Origin: Narthecium ossifragum
Lineage: Eukaryota; Streptophyta; Magnoliopsida; Dioscoreales; Nartheciaceae
Assembly: GCA_963920575.1 (NCBI GenBank)
Contig: OY986966.1
Location: forward strand, 24,891,717-24,955,716
Direction of reading: 5' to 3'
Length of the DNA stretch: 64,000 nt
The stretch's first letter is position 1. Each line of letters opens with the position of its first letter. This document shows positions 11,701-25,000 of this stretch, piece after piece. The position numbers were made by a program, and so were the translations under genes. The notes below the pieces were generated by a model. The model searched no databases, was not told the DNA's origin, and saw nothing but the letters and a program-made list of their open reading frames with translations.

Positions 11701-14700
11701 CAACCAGAAGAGCTTTTTTGTTGACAACATATCAAATCACCATGTTTTGGGAGATATTTTTTACTGTGGTATTGTCCAATATGAATCTCTAGAATAACTT
11801 ATGAGCAATCATTTGTAGTTCCATTGAGTATTAAGAATCTATTGGAAGATTGTCAAAATTGTGTTTGCATGATAAGATAGAAGATGATGCTGATAAAGTT
11901 CTTTTTACTCCTTAGTACATGTGCACAATGAGCTAATTTGCAAAGGTCATGTCGACTTGCTACTTTCTTGTTAATCAATGGATTACATTGATGACAAGCA
12001 ACAAAATTATGATTGATATGTATAATATATACGTCACTTATGTACTTTATTATTTTACTAGGTGCATACATCATATAGATTGCCATTTGTCACTTTAAGA
12101 AATGGCTCCCTTGGTTTATCTGCTTTAATCATGTGAAACAGATGGTTTACTCTGGCTGGTTGGAGGAGGACTAAGGAGGATCTCATTCTGGAGGTATTGC
12201 TTATACGCATGCTGAGTCAAGATTAGTCCTTGGAAAGGGAAAAGCAGGTTCTTTTATGATATCTTTGGTTAGGATAGTTATTTTATTTTTGTTTCTTTGT
12301 AAGTTATGTTCGACAAAGTTTTAGGATTGTTGTCATAGCAGTGAGAGGTTAAAGTCGCTTGCTGTTTTAGATGATTCACTTCTTTTCAATCTTTTCTCTT
12401 GGTCCGTCAATAAAAAATCTGTGCCTTTTTGGATTCTTTTTATCTTACTAACTTGGTTGTCTTTTTTCTCTAATTATGAGTAACATCTCACTATTATATT
12501 CAAGCAATTTTCCTTTTTTTGCTAGATATTATGTCCTTCACTGCTGTATAAATTCTGCATTGCAAGATTAGCCAATAAACCTTATTTGCTCTTGCAAGAT
12601 AGTCTGAAGTTCTCACAATGTGTAATTTTCTCTGCAGCATGTGAAAGTTAGAACATGACCGTGGACCCTCATTTAGGCACTTTTAGAGTCCTAGGTTTAT
12701 AGAACATTTTCTACTGTCTGCCCAGTGCTCTGAAAAGATGAACTACGCAAAGCAGTTTCGCACATCAGATGCCTGTAGTTTTGATAGGAAAGAAGTGTTC
12801 CTAAGTTAGACCTAAAATCGCTTTTCGTTAACCACCAATTGTCGCATAGCTTAAGCTTTGGTCGGAAGGAGCTTGAAAAGGCATTTGTCGAAAACTAGAA
12901 TCTGCACTTTTTGGAGAAAGAGTCGCTGAGGTAAAGCTTGCTTAGCTTGATGCATGCTGTAAAGCTATGAACCACTAATCTGGTCATGGATAACTCACTT
13001 TTTAAGTCAAGTGCGTATGGAATTCTCGATTAAGTCTAACCTGTTGCTTAGTTTTTCCATTAACTAAGAGTTTGCTATATGCACCTGTTATTGTCACTTT
13101 TATTTAAGCGAATTAGCTGTTCATGCACATTTATATGCACGCAGAAAGGTAGTGATGCACATAATTAGCTCTTATGTTTGTGCATATATGTGCCTATGCT
13201 TAGTGCATGTCTTGTACATACGTCTTTATATTTTCAATATGCATGCAAGCATCTTCAGACTGTTTTTCTGCACAGCATGGAGCAATTATAGATATACTAT
13301 TGTATTAAAAATAAAAAAAAACGTGTTGTATTGTGTACTCTTATAGCCACGCCATTTTATGGAATGTTTCAGTTACAATTTAAATTCTTGTCTGTCTTAC
13401 AGATGAAGAGTGCATATGCCATTTCCAGGTTAAGAAAAGTAACTGGGCATTCAAAAAAGATTTTCTATCAGCAAGCAATAAGCTTATACAAGGAGGTGCT
13501 AATCTTTTGAAACTTTATTGACTTGTGTAAATGAATTGATCTTATGGTGCTATTTGGATATGAGTTTCACATTACTTCCCAGTTCAATGTAATGGTTGGC
13601 TATTAAACTCAATTATGCGGCATCACTCTTTGATAGCCTGCCAAATGTATGTCGCAGTACGAACATTCTGGTTAAATTGGCTTGATTTACTTTCTTCATT
13701 ATAGAAGAATTTGTCTCCAAATTATGTCATAACCAATAGGGACTATCTGACCTTTGTTAATTGTGGTTTGTACCTTACGTCAATGCTTCATTCTTGTTGA
13801 GAAGTCATTGTTTGCGTAGTATTGCCTATGAATGAAATTATACTAGTTACTTGCATGCTTCATATGAGCTGTTGCATACGACATGTAGTTTTTGGAGCTG
13901 TTCTGCTGCCTCCTAAGAAAGTTATGATCTCATGTTTTGGCCTTGCTACTATTTGGTAGGAAGATTTGTCTGATACACCATTCCTTAGTTGCCACGCACA
14001 ACTTCTAGTGCTAGTTTGAGTCCTCATCAGACTGCTATAGAAGAAAAGGACCAAAACTCTGGACCTTCTTCAAGCCCATCAAAAGAGGAAAATAAGGAAA
14101 TAAAATTGAATCTATTTATTCTCACTTTTTTAAAAAATTAAATATGTTAGGAAAAGCTGTAACTTGTCTCTGCTTTTTGTATATTTAATTTACCTTAAGA
14201 AATATTTTGAGTAAAGCCCTAACAAACTTCTAGTGAATACTTATCATAAAACTAACTACTTATCATAAAACTAACCTTCTTATGATGCAAACTCTTGAGG
14301 GTATGTTTGGCCAAATAATGTATATAAGCTTTTTTAGGTTGCTTATGTAAGCATGATCCTGAGTTATGTTTAACAATTACATAAGAAGCAATTCCTGATA
14401 TCCTATTATGCTTTCTTTCTCTGATGTGTATTGTTTAACTCCTTTAGTGATGGCAATGATGCTACTGAGAAACTTTTGGACGCATGGTTTCCATCTTTGA
14501 GGGAGGTGTATTTAGAGAGTGGTTCTTCTTTTACCTTAAACAGCTGAAGGGTTAAAATACTAGCTGGAAGCATATCACTTTTTCTTGGAAAGGATTCAGG
14601 ATGACACCATTCCTCATACAAGCCAATAATTAGGTGAAGCTTGGTGAAATTAATAGGTGCAATGGCTTTGTATTTGAGTGGTCTTAGCATGCATTGTCTA

Positions 14701-17700
14701 ACTCAAATTTCATTCAATTGGTACAGGAGTAATTGTGATTTTTGAAGTTGTAAATTAAAGTTATAGCAAAGTACAGATTGCTTTCAGACTATTTGGCTTT
14801 TGGGAATGATATAGCTACAACTTGGTTTCGCTTAATCAATCTTGATGGATGCTTAAACTTGCTTTTTAACTAATTTCTGATGTGCCCTTTTAAATTAGCT
14901 AGACCTTGTTTGACCATTCCATGAAAGCCCACTTATTTTCCTCTGCTTATGATTGGGGTATGCTTGCATTCTCTGTGTGAAACGTGCTCGATAGACATTG
15001 GGTCACTATCTGTTGTTCTATATTGTTTGAGACATATTCAAGTCCAGTGGATGATATGCACAAAGTCATCCTCAAGTTCTGGTTTTTTTCTTGATTTCAC
15101 GCTTATTATCAGGTTACTCGTAGTCTGTTTGTTTTTTTCTCGTCTGGATGTTGATCGTTTAGTAGAAAATTTAAGCCTTTTAGGGCAGGTTCATTATATG
15201 ATGTCCTTTCTGCCATTTTTATGGCACATTATAATTTTTCATGCCGTGAATGGTTTCCTATTTTGGCAATAGCCTTGATTTTATTCCTGATGTTAAGCAT
15301 GACTTGAAACTTCATATACCTAACAATTGTAGCATTCTCTTCTCTTGTTTAATTTTCATTATTCTTCTATTGCATTGTCTAGTTATGTATGACACTTAAG
15401 ATAAGATTTGTGTCTTAATGCTTAGAGTATTCGTTCCTAATATGGAGGAAATCTGCAAGATATAGTGGCCTATATCTTGTGCATGCTTACATCTGACTCC
15501 ATTTCCACCTTTTTCAGATTAATACTCTCATGGCAAGAGGGGATACATCGTCTTTAAGAAAATTAGTTACAGAGAAGATGTACTCGGTAATTTCATTTGT
15601 TCTCTCTTTTTACTTTCTGTAACTTGAAGTGTAAAAGAAAATTAGTCCTAACTTCCCTCCATGACAACATTATGTTTTTTCATTGAACTGTTTGCATTAT
15701 TCTATGATTTGTATGTTTCAAGTTTTCTCCTTTTTTGTCTTGTGAAGACTCTGAAGAATGACCTGAAGCGTAGGGAGTCTATATGGCGGTCTGTTTACTG
15801 GGAATTGGTTGAACCTGTGGTTAGCATTCGAACACTGCGGGCCAGGATGGTGAGTGAAAGTGTTGGCTCTGTTGTTTTGTCCTCGTAGGTTCCCTCTTGA
15901 TTTTCATTGAAGATTGTTGTTGATGTGCAACTTCGCCCTTGGTTTCGATTTCCTCTTTCACCAACTAGACACTTCAGTTCACTGGGAGTTTCAGATTCAG
16001 TTTGCTTTCTTGGGATAAAATTTGAGAAGTCAGTAAATTATATAAGCAAACATAAAATTATAAAAAATAGGATTTTTTTTAAAACTTAAAAATCAAATGT
16101 TCCTTTATTATTGCAATTATATATTAAATGAAGAGTGGATGGGAAAACCTATTAGGCAAAAATTTGACTACAATTTGTCTTGTGAGCAACTTATGGTCAA
16201 TGAAATGATTATCCAAACCAAATTTGGGAATTTATGTAACTTCTTCATAGAAGACAAGACCACAAGTCTCTATAAATCCTTGCTTGCAATTAAGCTATCA
16301 GATTGTTTCCCATCACTTTTCTCTCTTACTAAGGTCTAAGTTGTTTGCGTTTCAGATTATTGACTCTGATATTCTAATGAACGCTCTATACATATATGTT
16401 CGCTATGATAAAATCCAACAACTGATGAAAATTCTGCGGATGCTGCATGGTAATTTCAGGCATTCATTGCATTACATATGAATTATGACATTGTGTTGTA
16501 TAGTTTCAAAATCAACCCATCACTTGAATTACTCTTTTGCTACCTTTGTGTGTTAAAAAGAATGTTGGCCGGAAATATGGAATTTTTTCTTGCTTATATT
16601 GGAAAAATATTTCATTTTTGAAGCAGGAACATTTTGAATTTTGGGATACAATAGTGGAAATGAAACAAAAGCACCTCCATTCAATACCCCCCTCCAGTTT
16701 AAAATTAATTTAAGCATGATTTTTGGTTGCTGATCGAAGGCGGTCCACTGCCGGCTGGAACGGACTGCAACCGGCCAGAACCCAACAATATGGATTTTTA
16801 GGTCTGTTGGATATGTTTTGATCTAGACCATCTCTTTTTGCTGAAAGATTCGGACCCTAATTTCATGATCACAAAAATAAAACCAAATAAAGAAAATTGC
16901 CATTCTGATTCTATAGGCTATTATGCCATACTCTACAACATGAGAAACCTGTTCTATTTTTTAGCAAAATCTGTGCATTTTGTATTTTATAGCTCCTCTT
17001 TGCTACTCTTCTTAGCTTCTTGCCATATTCTTTTGCAGATTGCCTTAGATAAAGATGATCTCAACAAATCTTTTGTACAACTTACTATTGAATTCACAAC
17101 TAAGCAGGTTAGCATGTTGGCCTTGATCTCACGATTGTAAAAGATACTGATCTTTCTTGTTTTTCATTGCTGTGAAAGTTCATATAGCTGTTAGTAGAAT
17201 ACCAACTTTCCTTTTGCTCTCGTAATAGAAGTGGTTTTTACTTCACATTCTTTTTATTGATTAGGTAGTTAGGTTTATCTCAATCAAGGTTTACCATGCC
17301 GATGGCACGGAGGAGGTGAGAGAGGGAAACCGAGATTGAAAAATAACTGTACAGCCGATTGTGGATACATCGTGGTTCAGATTTTGAGGAGAAGATTGAA
17401 AGGACCCTTATAGCCGGTTTGGTTCCAAATGACTAGAAGAGTTTATATCCAGGAAGAAAATGAAGTAGAGCATGTGACCAGTCAGTACATGTCACTTAGA
17501 TTGTTATTGAAAAGCATATAGGAGCTCAAGTCACGAGAAAACTGAAGAATTAAAACTTGAAGAAGCACAATGTTTGGAAGAAGCATATATATGGAAGGCA
17601 TTAAGTAAGCACTGATTAAAGCTGTTAATAGGGGATTCGTACACGAGAGCGCTAAGAAGTAAATATGTGTCACCAATCCCAAAAGGGGAGGTAAGTCATG

Positions 17701-20277
17701 TTGTAGATTAAACTTATACAAATCTTATGCTTTGTTGTGTGTGGGCATCCATGCTAGCAACTTATGTTCCCCATGAAACAACTTTTGTTGTCCGACAGCG
17801 AATGCGTGGCTTGATGTTTCAATTAAAAAGCTTCTCATAACCCATGTCTACGTCTTGTCAACCCCTCATTCTCCAGGATGCTAGAATTTGACATATTAGT
17901 CTTAGATAGAATTTTCTGATCATAATTATATGATAAGCTGAAAGATAGGTTGAATTAATTATGTCAGATAATGATGGGTGGCGTGTATTTGTGAATGTCA
18001 CGACTGATGACACTGCACTTTGATTTCAGAGCACTGGTTGAATTTATTTTGTCTGATAATGATGGGTGATGTGCATTTAAATATCATAACGCTACACCAA
18101 TTTTAAAGTTATCTTGATTTGGGTATCATGAATGTGACTTTTTACAAATTAAAATGTCTCATCGATATTCGCAAAATGTTCTTTCTTTTTTCTGTTAACC
18201 TTTAGTATCTTTTGTAACATTGTGTGACCAGAAGTTTGAAGCATATGACTCAAAAGGTGGTGTTGTATCTGGAGACAAAGAGAAAAAGGTATATTCATGA
18301 CTTCAACAACTTTAATTTTCAACGTAGAAGATTCTCCATGATATGAGATAGCAAAATTCAGATTATATATTCTGAATTTGCTTTATATTATCTAATCCTG
18401 CCGTTCAAATTATCCATATTGGAATGTATATCATCTTCTTTCAAAAGTAAGTTATTGCCTTCTCTGTCTTTTTTAACTGTCTACCAATTGACCAGTGCAA
18501 GTTTCGGAGACAGCTGCTTATGATATTCGAATGGGTGGTTATATATGCAATACAAGATTTGATTTGTGTACCACACTCAGCTGAATCGGTGATTAACCGC
18601 CGAATTTTTGATACAAATTCGGTGACTGGCCACCGAATTTTTTGATAAAATTCGGTAGAATGACACCGAACTAACATGGTTCGGTGGTATTCCACCGAAT
18701 TTTATGATAAAATTCGGTGGCAAGCCACCGAAAAAAAAAATCAGTGTGGTGTACTATCAAATCCTGTAGTGCATATAAAACTACCTTATTCGAATTCCCA
18801 ATTGATTGAATGCTTGGGTAGTGCAAACCTCCAAATTGACGCAGTAGCTGCTTGTCCTGTTTTAATCTGCTGCAGATCTTAACATAGCAACCAATTAATG
18901 GGCATCGCTGATTGCATCCTAGATTTTGTGGCAGGTCCCCGGTATTGGCCTCGGCTAGGATGTGGCACTGCTGTATACCAAGGATTGGCATGCCAGTGGC
19001 ACCAGTCATGCCAGTCTTTGGCCGGCACAATACATGCCAATACTTGGCACAGACCCCATGACGATAGCACGAAGCCTCTTCAGGAGGCAAATGTGCTTGG
19101 CAGATATCTAGTGCCAAGTATTTGTATCGTGCTGGTAATTTACCACCACTATACATATCGGTGGAAACGGACCGTGCCAACCGGCACGGCAGTCCATGCT
19201 TTACTAAGTAGTTTCAGGATTACTTCTGGTGCTGAGCGTGAAAATCTGGTCATCTTTCAAGCTTTCTCAACTTGGACTTGACTTAATTCCATCTCACTAT
19301 CTGGGACAAGGCTTTGGTTATTGATGATGAGCATTAGCATCACATTTTTGTTATGATTCCTTCATCTAATGCTGTTTTAGAGGTTGAACTTTTCATAGCA
19401 TTGGTCTGTATGGCTGTGTCAGTCATAGAAAAGCAGCTTAAGAGTTTGGTTTCATCGATTATGCTTTTCCTTTGTTTGAACATGCTTGACTGATGGTTGC
19501 TTGTCTTGTCTATCTTCGGTGACAAGTTTATGGAGTGGATAATTAAGTTGAGTGGCTCTATTAACGTATTCTTTTTGTTTGATTATACAAGCCTAGCCAC
19601 GGCGTATTATCAGACTGGGCCTGCCCTCCCATTGTCAGCCGTGCTCGCTTCCATGCCATAGGTCTCCTTATACAACTCATAAACCGCCAACCTCGGGACT
19701 CAAACTTGTGGCTTCCCACAGGTCTTTACCATTGAGGTGTGCTCCTATGCAATGGGGCTCTCCTAACATGCTGTCATGTTTCAGCTAGTCTAGGTTTGAC
19801 TCAAAGCGCTATCTTATTTTTGAAAGAAGAAAGCATGGTGTCATCTGCATTGTATTTGTTCTTACAAGAGCAAGCAGCTATAATTATTGGTCTGTCACAA
19901 TGTTTTGCGATGAGCAGGATAATATCTTACCATTATAACTCATATCACAACAACTGCATATTTCTAGTGACACCTAGCTATTCCAGCTCTATTTCTACTT
20001 GGAATATTATGTCTTTGTCTGCTTATATGAGTTTGCTGATGCGTTATGTCTACTGAGATGTAGCTATTCGAATTATATTTCTATTCTCAATATAATGCTT
20101 CATCTGCTTATCTTCAAATGAGTTCTTGAATAAACTTTGGAAGCAGTCCCTTTAGATTAACGCAGTATTGGTCTTATAACTTATTTCCAGGTACTTGTGC
20201 GAGATATTTGGGTATTTGAGAAGTCTCTCTTCCACCCAGGATCAGACTGGCGTCTTTGTTCTCGGATAACATTATAG
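8753..20277 (+). CDS. Tim44-like/mL45 mitochondrial protein
   Basis: Eleven exons join in frame at GT-AG sites: 8753-8921, 9017-9171, 9267-9344, 10330-10412, 12142-12193, 13403-13495, 15518-15586, 15748-15849, 17039-17107, 18232-18288 and 20191-20277. They give 337 residues; an in-frame ATG at 8801 would give 321. The N-terminus is Ser/Arg-rich and lacks acidic residues, as a mitochondrial presequence should. The C-terminal half matches the Tim44-like domain shared by mitoribosomal protein mL45/MBA1 and plant Tim44-related proteins. Recognisable pieces are VYEPYALREPIPFWRR, the basic KNDLKRRESIWRSVYWELVE helix, a beta-rich core (VQLTIEFTTKQ) and the ending VRDIWVFEKSL. Such proteins tether the mitoribosome to the inner membrane or belong to its large subunit (family knowledge). 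The choice between mL45 and a Tim44-related factor is inference. The introns are long and rich in transposons. Confidence 0.85.
10703..10848 (-). mobile_element. tRNA-derived SINE in mL45 intron 4
   Basis: Read on the minus strand, the 146-bp element begins near CCACCACTAGTGCGGTGG. It contains a pol III A-box-like GGTGTAGCGATTAAGG and a B-box-like AGGTTCAAACGC, and ends in an A-rich tail (AAGAAAAA). It is flanked by a perfect 12-bp direct repeat, TTATGATGTGTT, at 10691-10702 and 10849-10860, the hallmark of target-primed retroposition. A second family member is at about 58537. Confidence 0.85.
18548..18771. mobile_element. CACTA-type MITE in mL45 intron 10
   Basis: The right end, read inward, is CACTACAGGATTTGAT; the left end is CAATACAAGATTTGAT. 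This matches the CACTACA(A/G)GA terminus of plant CACTA elements with one end mutated. Both ends continue into a shared GTACCACACT / GTACACCACACT segment. Inside are nested palindromes of TTCGGTGGC and AAAATTCGGTGG, the subterminal-repeat style of CACTA elements. No coding capacity is present, and no clear 3-bp target duplication could be confirmed. Confidence 0.7.
18930..19195. repeat. Dispersed GTGCC/GGCAC-rich repeat in mL45 intron 10
   Basis: The region is rich in TTGGCATGCCAGTGGC, TTGGCCGGCAC and CCAACCGGCACGGCAG words and ends in AGTCCATGC. A related, shorter copy lies near 26690-26788 in a MO25 intron, also with GTGCCAACCGGCAC followed by AGTCCATGC. It is a dispersed family of unknown class. 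Confidence 0.55.
19590..19746 (-). mobile_element. Possible second SINE-like element
   Basis: On the minus strand, ACCTCAATGGTAAAGACC resembles a pol III A box. AAGTTTGAGTCCCGAGG, about 30 bases downstream, resembles a B box. The spacing suits a tRNA-derived SINE head, but no target duplication or tail was identified, so the borders are approximate. Confidence 0.4.
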
Positions 20278-20790
20278 ATCGATCGGCTTTTCTTGGCGTC
20301 AGCAGGACTTTATTATGATCCTATTCGATAAAATCAATTAATGTCACGTCTTTATTCCGAGGTACATTTTGGGATGTGGACCCTTTTTTTATTATATTTA
20401 AGTCAACTTGTGTTTTGTTTCGAAAGGGGTTTATTATTGTTTCTCCCTCAAAAACCACGAGTGTCAAGTGTACAGCTGCACATATTTAATCCAACAAAAT
20501 CAAGCTAATGTCTGCAATTTTTTACAGACTGGTAAATGGTTACAACACTGGGAAATAGTCATGAGGTAATAATGCTTACACACCATATAAATAGACATCA
20601 ACTCAACTCCTCAAGAAAGCCTATCACTATGATATCTATCTGCCTGTATAAACCATCACAGGACCTCAGCAAGGTTTTCAAAGCACACATTTGACATTGG
20701 GTGTATAAACACAAACGTACGAACATTTTTGGATTAACTACATATTATTTGTCAAATAGGAGGCTTTGAATATTGGGTGTGATGTATTAA
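20278..20790. other. 3' flank of mL45 gene
   Basis: This interval should contain the mL45 3' UTR and terminator. No further gene or bounded element is seen. Confidence 0.4.
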
Positions 20791-21193
20791 GGGCTCGTTT
20801 GGGCGTGCGCTTATGCTACCTAAACGCATTTTTTTTTGGACCGAACGCAGCCGCGTTCACAAAAATCCCGTTTGGGAATAATAGTAGATTGGTGGGACCA
20901 CGCCAAAACTGCGTCAGAGACGAAGCAGTTTATAGGTGTTTTTATTTGACCACACCTTGGTTGTGGCGTAACAAACACAGAAATAAAATAACAAACTAAT
21001 ATTTTACACTGTACATTTGAAAATAAACGCACACATAAACAATAAATTACATGAACACATTTTTCTACCACAGTTATTAACTTGTCATAACAAACAGTTT
21101 TGGGGCCGTTACTGCGCCGCATCTCACCACAGGTTACAAACACATCACACCTCACCACGGTCATAAAAACACAATGCACGGCCAAACGGAGCC
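20791..21193. mobile_element. PIF/Harbinger-type MITE
   Basis: The left end GGGCTCGTTTGGGCGTG and the right end, read inward, GGCTCCGTTTGGCCGTG form terminal inverted repeats. They are flanked on both sides by TAA (20788-20790 and 21194-21196), the 3-bp TTA/TAA target preference of PIF/Harbinger elements. The 403-bp interior has no transposase and is non-autonomous. It sits between the convergent mL45 and MO25 genes. Confidence 0.85.
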
Positions 21194-21321
21194 TAAGTGA
21201 TATGGGCATATAGAGTGAAAGATGTGTATATAATACTATACTTTTCACTATGGTTATGTCGTTTTACTCCATAGAGGGCAACAATGATATTTTTAATCAC
21301 CTTTGAGGTTGTCGGAGATAT

Positions 21322-21635
21322 CATCCTTATATAGAGAGATGGTTATAAATTAACCTTTTGTTGTCCTATGTGGAGCCTACGTGGAGAGGGTTATCCTATA
21401 TTGAGCCTATGTGAAGGGGGAGTTAGTGGGAGAGAGAGGGGGGTTAGTGAGGAGTTTTTGGAGAAGGTGAAAAGGATAGTTACTCTGGCATGTGATAGAG
21501 GACTTACTAGTCATCCTTATATGAAAAGATGGTTATAACTTAACAAGCATGTTGTCCTGCGTGGAGTCTATATGGAGAGGGTTATCCTACGTGGAGGGAA
21601 TAGTAGGGGGAGAGAAGGAAGTTAGTGGGAGGTTA
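21322..21635. repeat. Imperfect ~190-bp direct duplication
   Basis: Two divergent copies start with TCATCCTTATAT at about 21322 and 21512. Both continue with GATGGTTATAA, TTGTCCT(A/G)(T/C)GTGGAG, GGAGAGGGTTATCCTA and a purine-rich GGGAGAGA/GTTAGTGGGA stretch. The function is unknown; the copies differ by several small indels, so the duplication is old. Confidence 0.6.
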
Positions 21636-22036
21636 TTGAGGGAGTTGGAAAGAGAGGGTGTTACCGTGCCATATATAAAGATTTGAGGGACATTTATAAA
21701 TACAGAATTTCTGAGGGATGGATATATGCAATTAAACCCAATAACCCAACATTTTTTTTGGCATTTTGATCGTACAAAGTCACTCTTGCCTGATATTTTG
21801 GAACGGATGGCGGCTTTGTGCAACACATGAACTTTGATTCAGCCATCATTATAATGGAAGATAAATCATTGTAACCATTTATAAGGTTAAATTACAAATT
21901 GATGTGCTCCATGAACTCAACATGTCAAGAGCATCATAGAATTCTTAATCATGAGCACGGTAAAGAACTATCATGCACAAAGCAATTAAGTCCACGCACA
22001 CGATATATACAGTTATAAACTCTAAGTGGTGGCATT

Positions 22037-25000
22037 TCATAAGAGTGATATTCTTTGAATTTCTTTGATTATTAGCTCTTTCTCCTCTTCAAATTGATCA
22101 TCTTCATCACCTTTAAAAACACAAAAGAAATAATAGTCAGGCAAGTTAATAAACACATATATCGGATATTTCATGTTCTTTTGGTCCACATAAGATCCAA
22201 AAGACCTTTATCAAAGGTCTTCTGATATGAGAAGAAAATTAGCATAAAACATATCATTGCAGCCAAATGAAGTGATGTTGGTTGTCCTATTTAAACAATT
22301 TTCCTTCCTCTGGAATTAAATGGATGGTTCATTGTGACTGCGTAAGATTGTATACGTTAAGGGCAAAAAGGTCGTTTGGCACCTTATAACAATAGCATTA
22401 AGCATATCAGTAAGGCCTAGAAAAAACTTACACCAGAAAGGGTTTTTGCTTGTCTTTGTGAATTTAGTTTCTCATTTCTCAGAGATGCAAAATATCACAA
22501 GTTCAGACAGGATTGGAAAATATATATTCAAGGAATCGAATCAATTGAAAGGTCAAAATGTTAGAAACAGAACTTCACCTTTGCTTGCTGGAAGTTTGTT
22601 GAGTAGCATCAACAGTGCTCGGTGGTGGTTGGACAATATCTCAATAATCTCAGGTGGTTTGTTTGGATTAGCAACAAACACCTGTTTTAAGATTAAAAGT
22701 AGCCAAAAGGGATGCAAAGGAAAGTCCATTTGTCAGTAAAAGACAATATTCAGGAGTAACCAAATACATTAATCTTAAACCCACGCCAGTGCTAAAACTA
22801 ATCTAAATTAATATCAGGCCTCACATGCTTCCATAGTGCCTTTTTGGAAACAATTACTCAACTTGAAACTATCAAAATTGGTACTGTGAAGCCTACAAAT
22901 GTTAGCGTGCATGAGTTGGAGATTTAAAACATGATTATTATCTTTCTTTCTTGGTATCATTCAGGCAGTTAATGAAAGTAATGATACTGTAGATTGAGTT
23001 CTATCCCCTCCTCCGCAAAGAAAACAAAACGAATTCTTTCCGACAGGGTGAAAAAAGATTAAATAGCATGCAACTGTGAAAGCCTCTAAGAAGCAAGAAG
23101 AGAAAACATTACCTTAAAGATGTGGAAAGCTGATATCTGGATATTTTTGCTAGAATCCTGCAACAAATGATCCATTAGAGAAAGAAAAAGAAATGGTTTA
23201 TGTGGAAAACTAAAATATGTTGGCCAATATCTAGCAAAAACAAGGGATAAGACAACCGACCATAAAGACAAACAACAGAGTCATTCAAGAAGCTATGTCC
23301 ACAGCTCCAATATATTCATATGCAACTAGATACTCATTCTCCTATGCAAACATTCTCAGCATGCAATAATAATAATAATAAAACAAAGAAAGGAAATTCC
23401 TTGCCAAACATATTCACTATATTCTAAATGAGATCAGCCTTGTCAACTTCAAAGTCCTAAATGAGTTTCTAAATCAGTGGACTGTCATAGGGAGAACAAT
23501 GTACATGATCACAATGTCAACTGTATGTAGCAAATTCATGGCAATAGACTGTGTTCTTGAATGTGGATACCCTAGAAACAAAATTCATAAAATGAAGAAT
23601 TTATTTTCATCCTTGGATAACTGGAGTGGAGTTTCATTCACGTAACAAGAATGTTTAGCATGTCTGAGAGCATCATTATCTTGTAAGAAAGGGAATGCTG
23701 TTAACTCAATATAAACTACACTCTGATAAAGAGGCACACACACTTAAAATTAGAAATGATTTTATGAAGATAATTGCACATCAATGTTATTATGCTAGTT
23801 CATATTTTGAAACAACTTTCATTGGAGCAGAAAACTTTTGGATATAGGAAAATAAGAAAGGAACTTTAACTGAAAGACATGAGTACCTTTAACAAGTCCA
23901 TCATTGTTTTCAAGTATTGAACTTCTAAAATGAAGCGCTTCATTACTTGCGAATTGGGAGACTCCAAAAGGAATTCCGAAAGAAGCTAACACACCAAATT
24001 GTCATCAATGCACTGTTTTATAATAGAAGCCATGTAAAATTTCAAGTCAACAATAAATTATGCGCGCCTTCATGCCTAACCTTCAAGGATTGCCTTCTTG
24101 TTACATAGTTTGTAGAAGTCAGCAACTTGTCATAGAGCTCAAAGAACTGGAACAAATTCTTTCATCAGATGAATTGCAGGAACTACATTAAAACCTCTAT
24201 TTAAAAAGGGTCCCAAAAGAAAATTCAACTATTAAATGGAAACTTCCAATAAATCATCCTGATGAGCAATATTCAGAAACCATATTAGTCCACGTGTTTT
24301 TATTTAGCAGCAATAAACTTATTCGTTAACTGACCTGGTCATAATGAACAGTCAAGAACTGTGATACCACAGTTTCATGTTTGGTAAGCAAATCCTGCCA
24401 AATAGAGCCTTGTGAGCATTCCCATGAAATAAAAGCATGGAATTGGATCCATTGGGCACTCTCAATTTGTATAAAGACCAAAGATGAAAAGCAAGATATG
24501 AGAACTGACCTTGAAGGTAGAAAGAGCATCAGATGCAATATCAAAGTTTGGCAGTTCAACATACTTGAAGAACAATTCAAAGCTACTTGATTCCAATATA
24601 TATCTGAAAAAACATTACTCCAAATTAACATGGATGAAAATCATAATCCATAAAAATCATAATCCATATCTTGTAAGATGAAAAAGCATCAGCAGAACAA
24701 CGACAGCTGTTACATAACTATCACTGTGCCTCCTGTCAGTGGTCTCAATCAAAAAGCAACACACACCTCCATAAAATCATATTAATGATGTACACATCAA
24801 AGAAATATGCAGCAGCCTAATAAATCAGAGTATCAAAGCATATGATCAGTGCCATTCATTTAAAAGATTGTCATAAGCAACTTATATAGATAAGTTAACT
24901 ACTTTCATTGACCAAGACAGCTGGTCTTTAGAGGTTGCACACTAGTTATGAGAAATTTGTCCAAACTGACCAACAAAGTAAATAGAAAACTAGTGGGCTT

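Noticed and set aside
15907..16481. Several 60-80 codon plus-strand frames in the mL45 intron
   Set aside because: They are AT-rich, lack splice-consistent borders and are skipped by the exon chain that keeps the Tim44-like frame.
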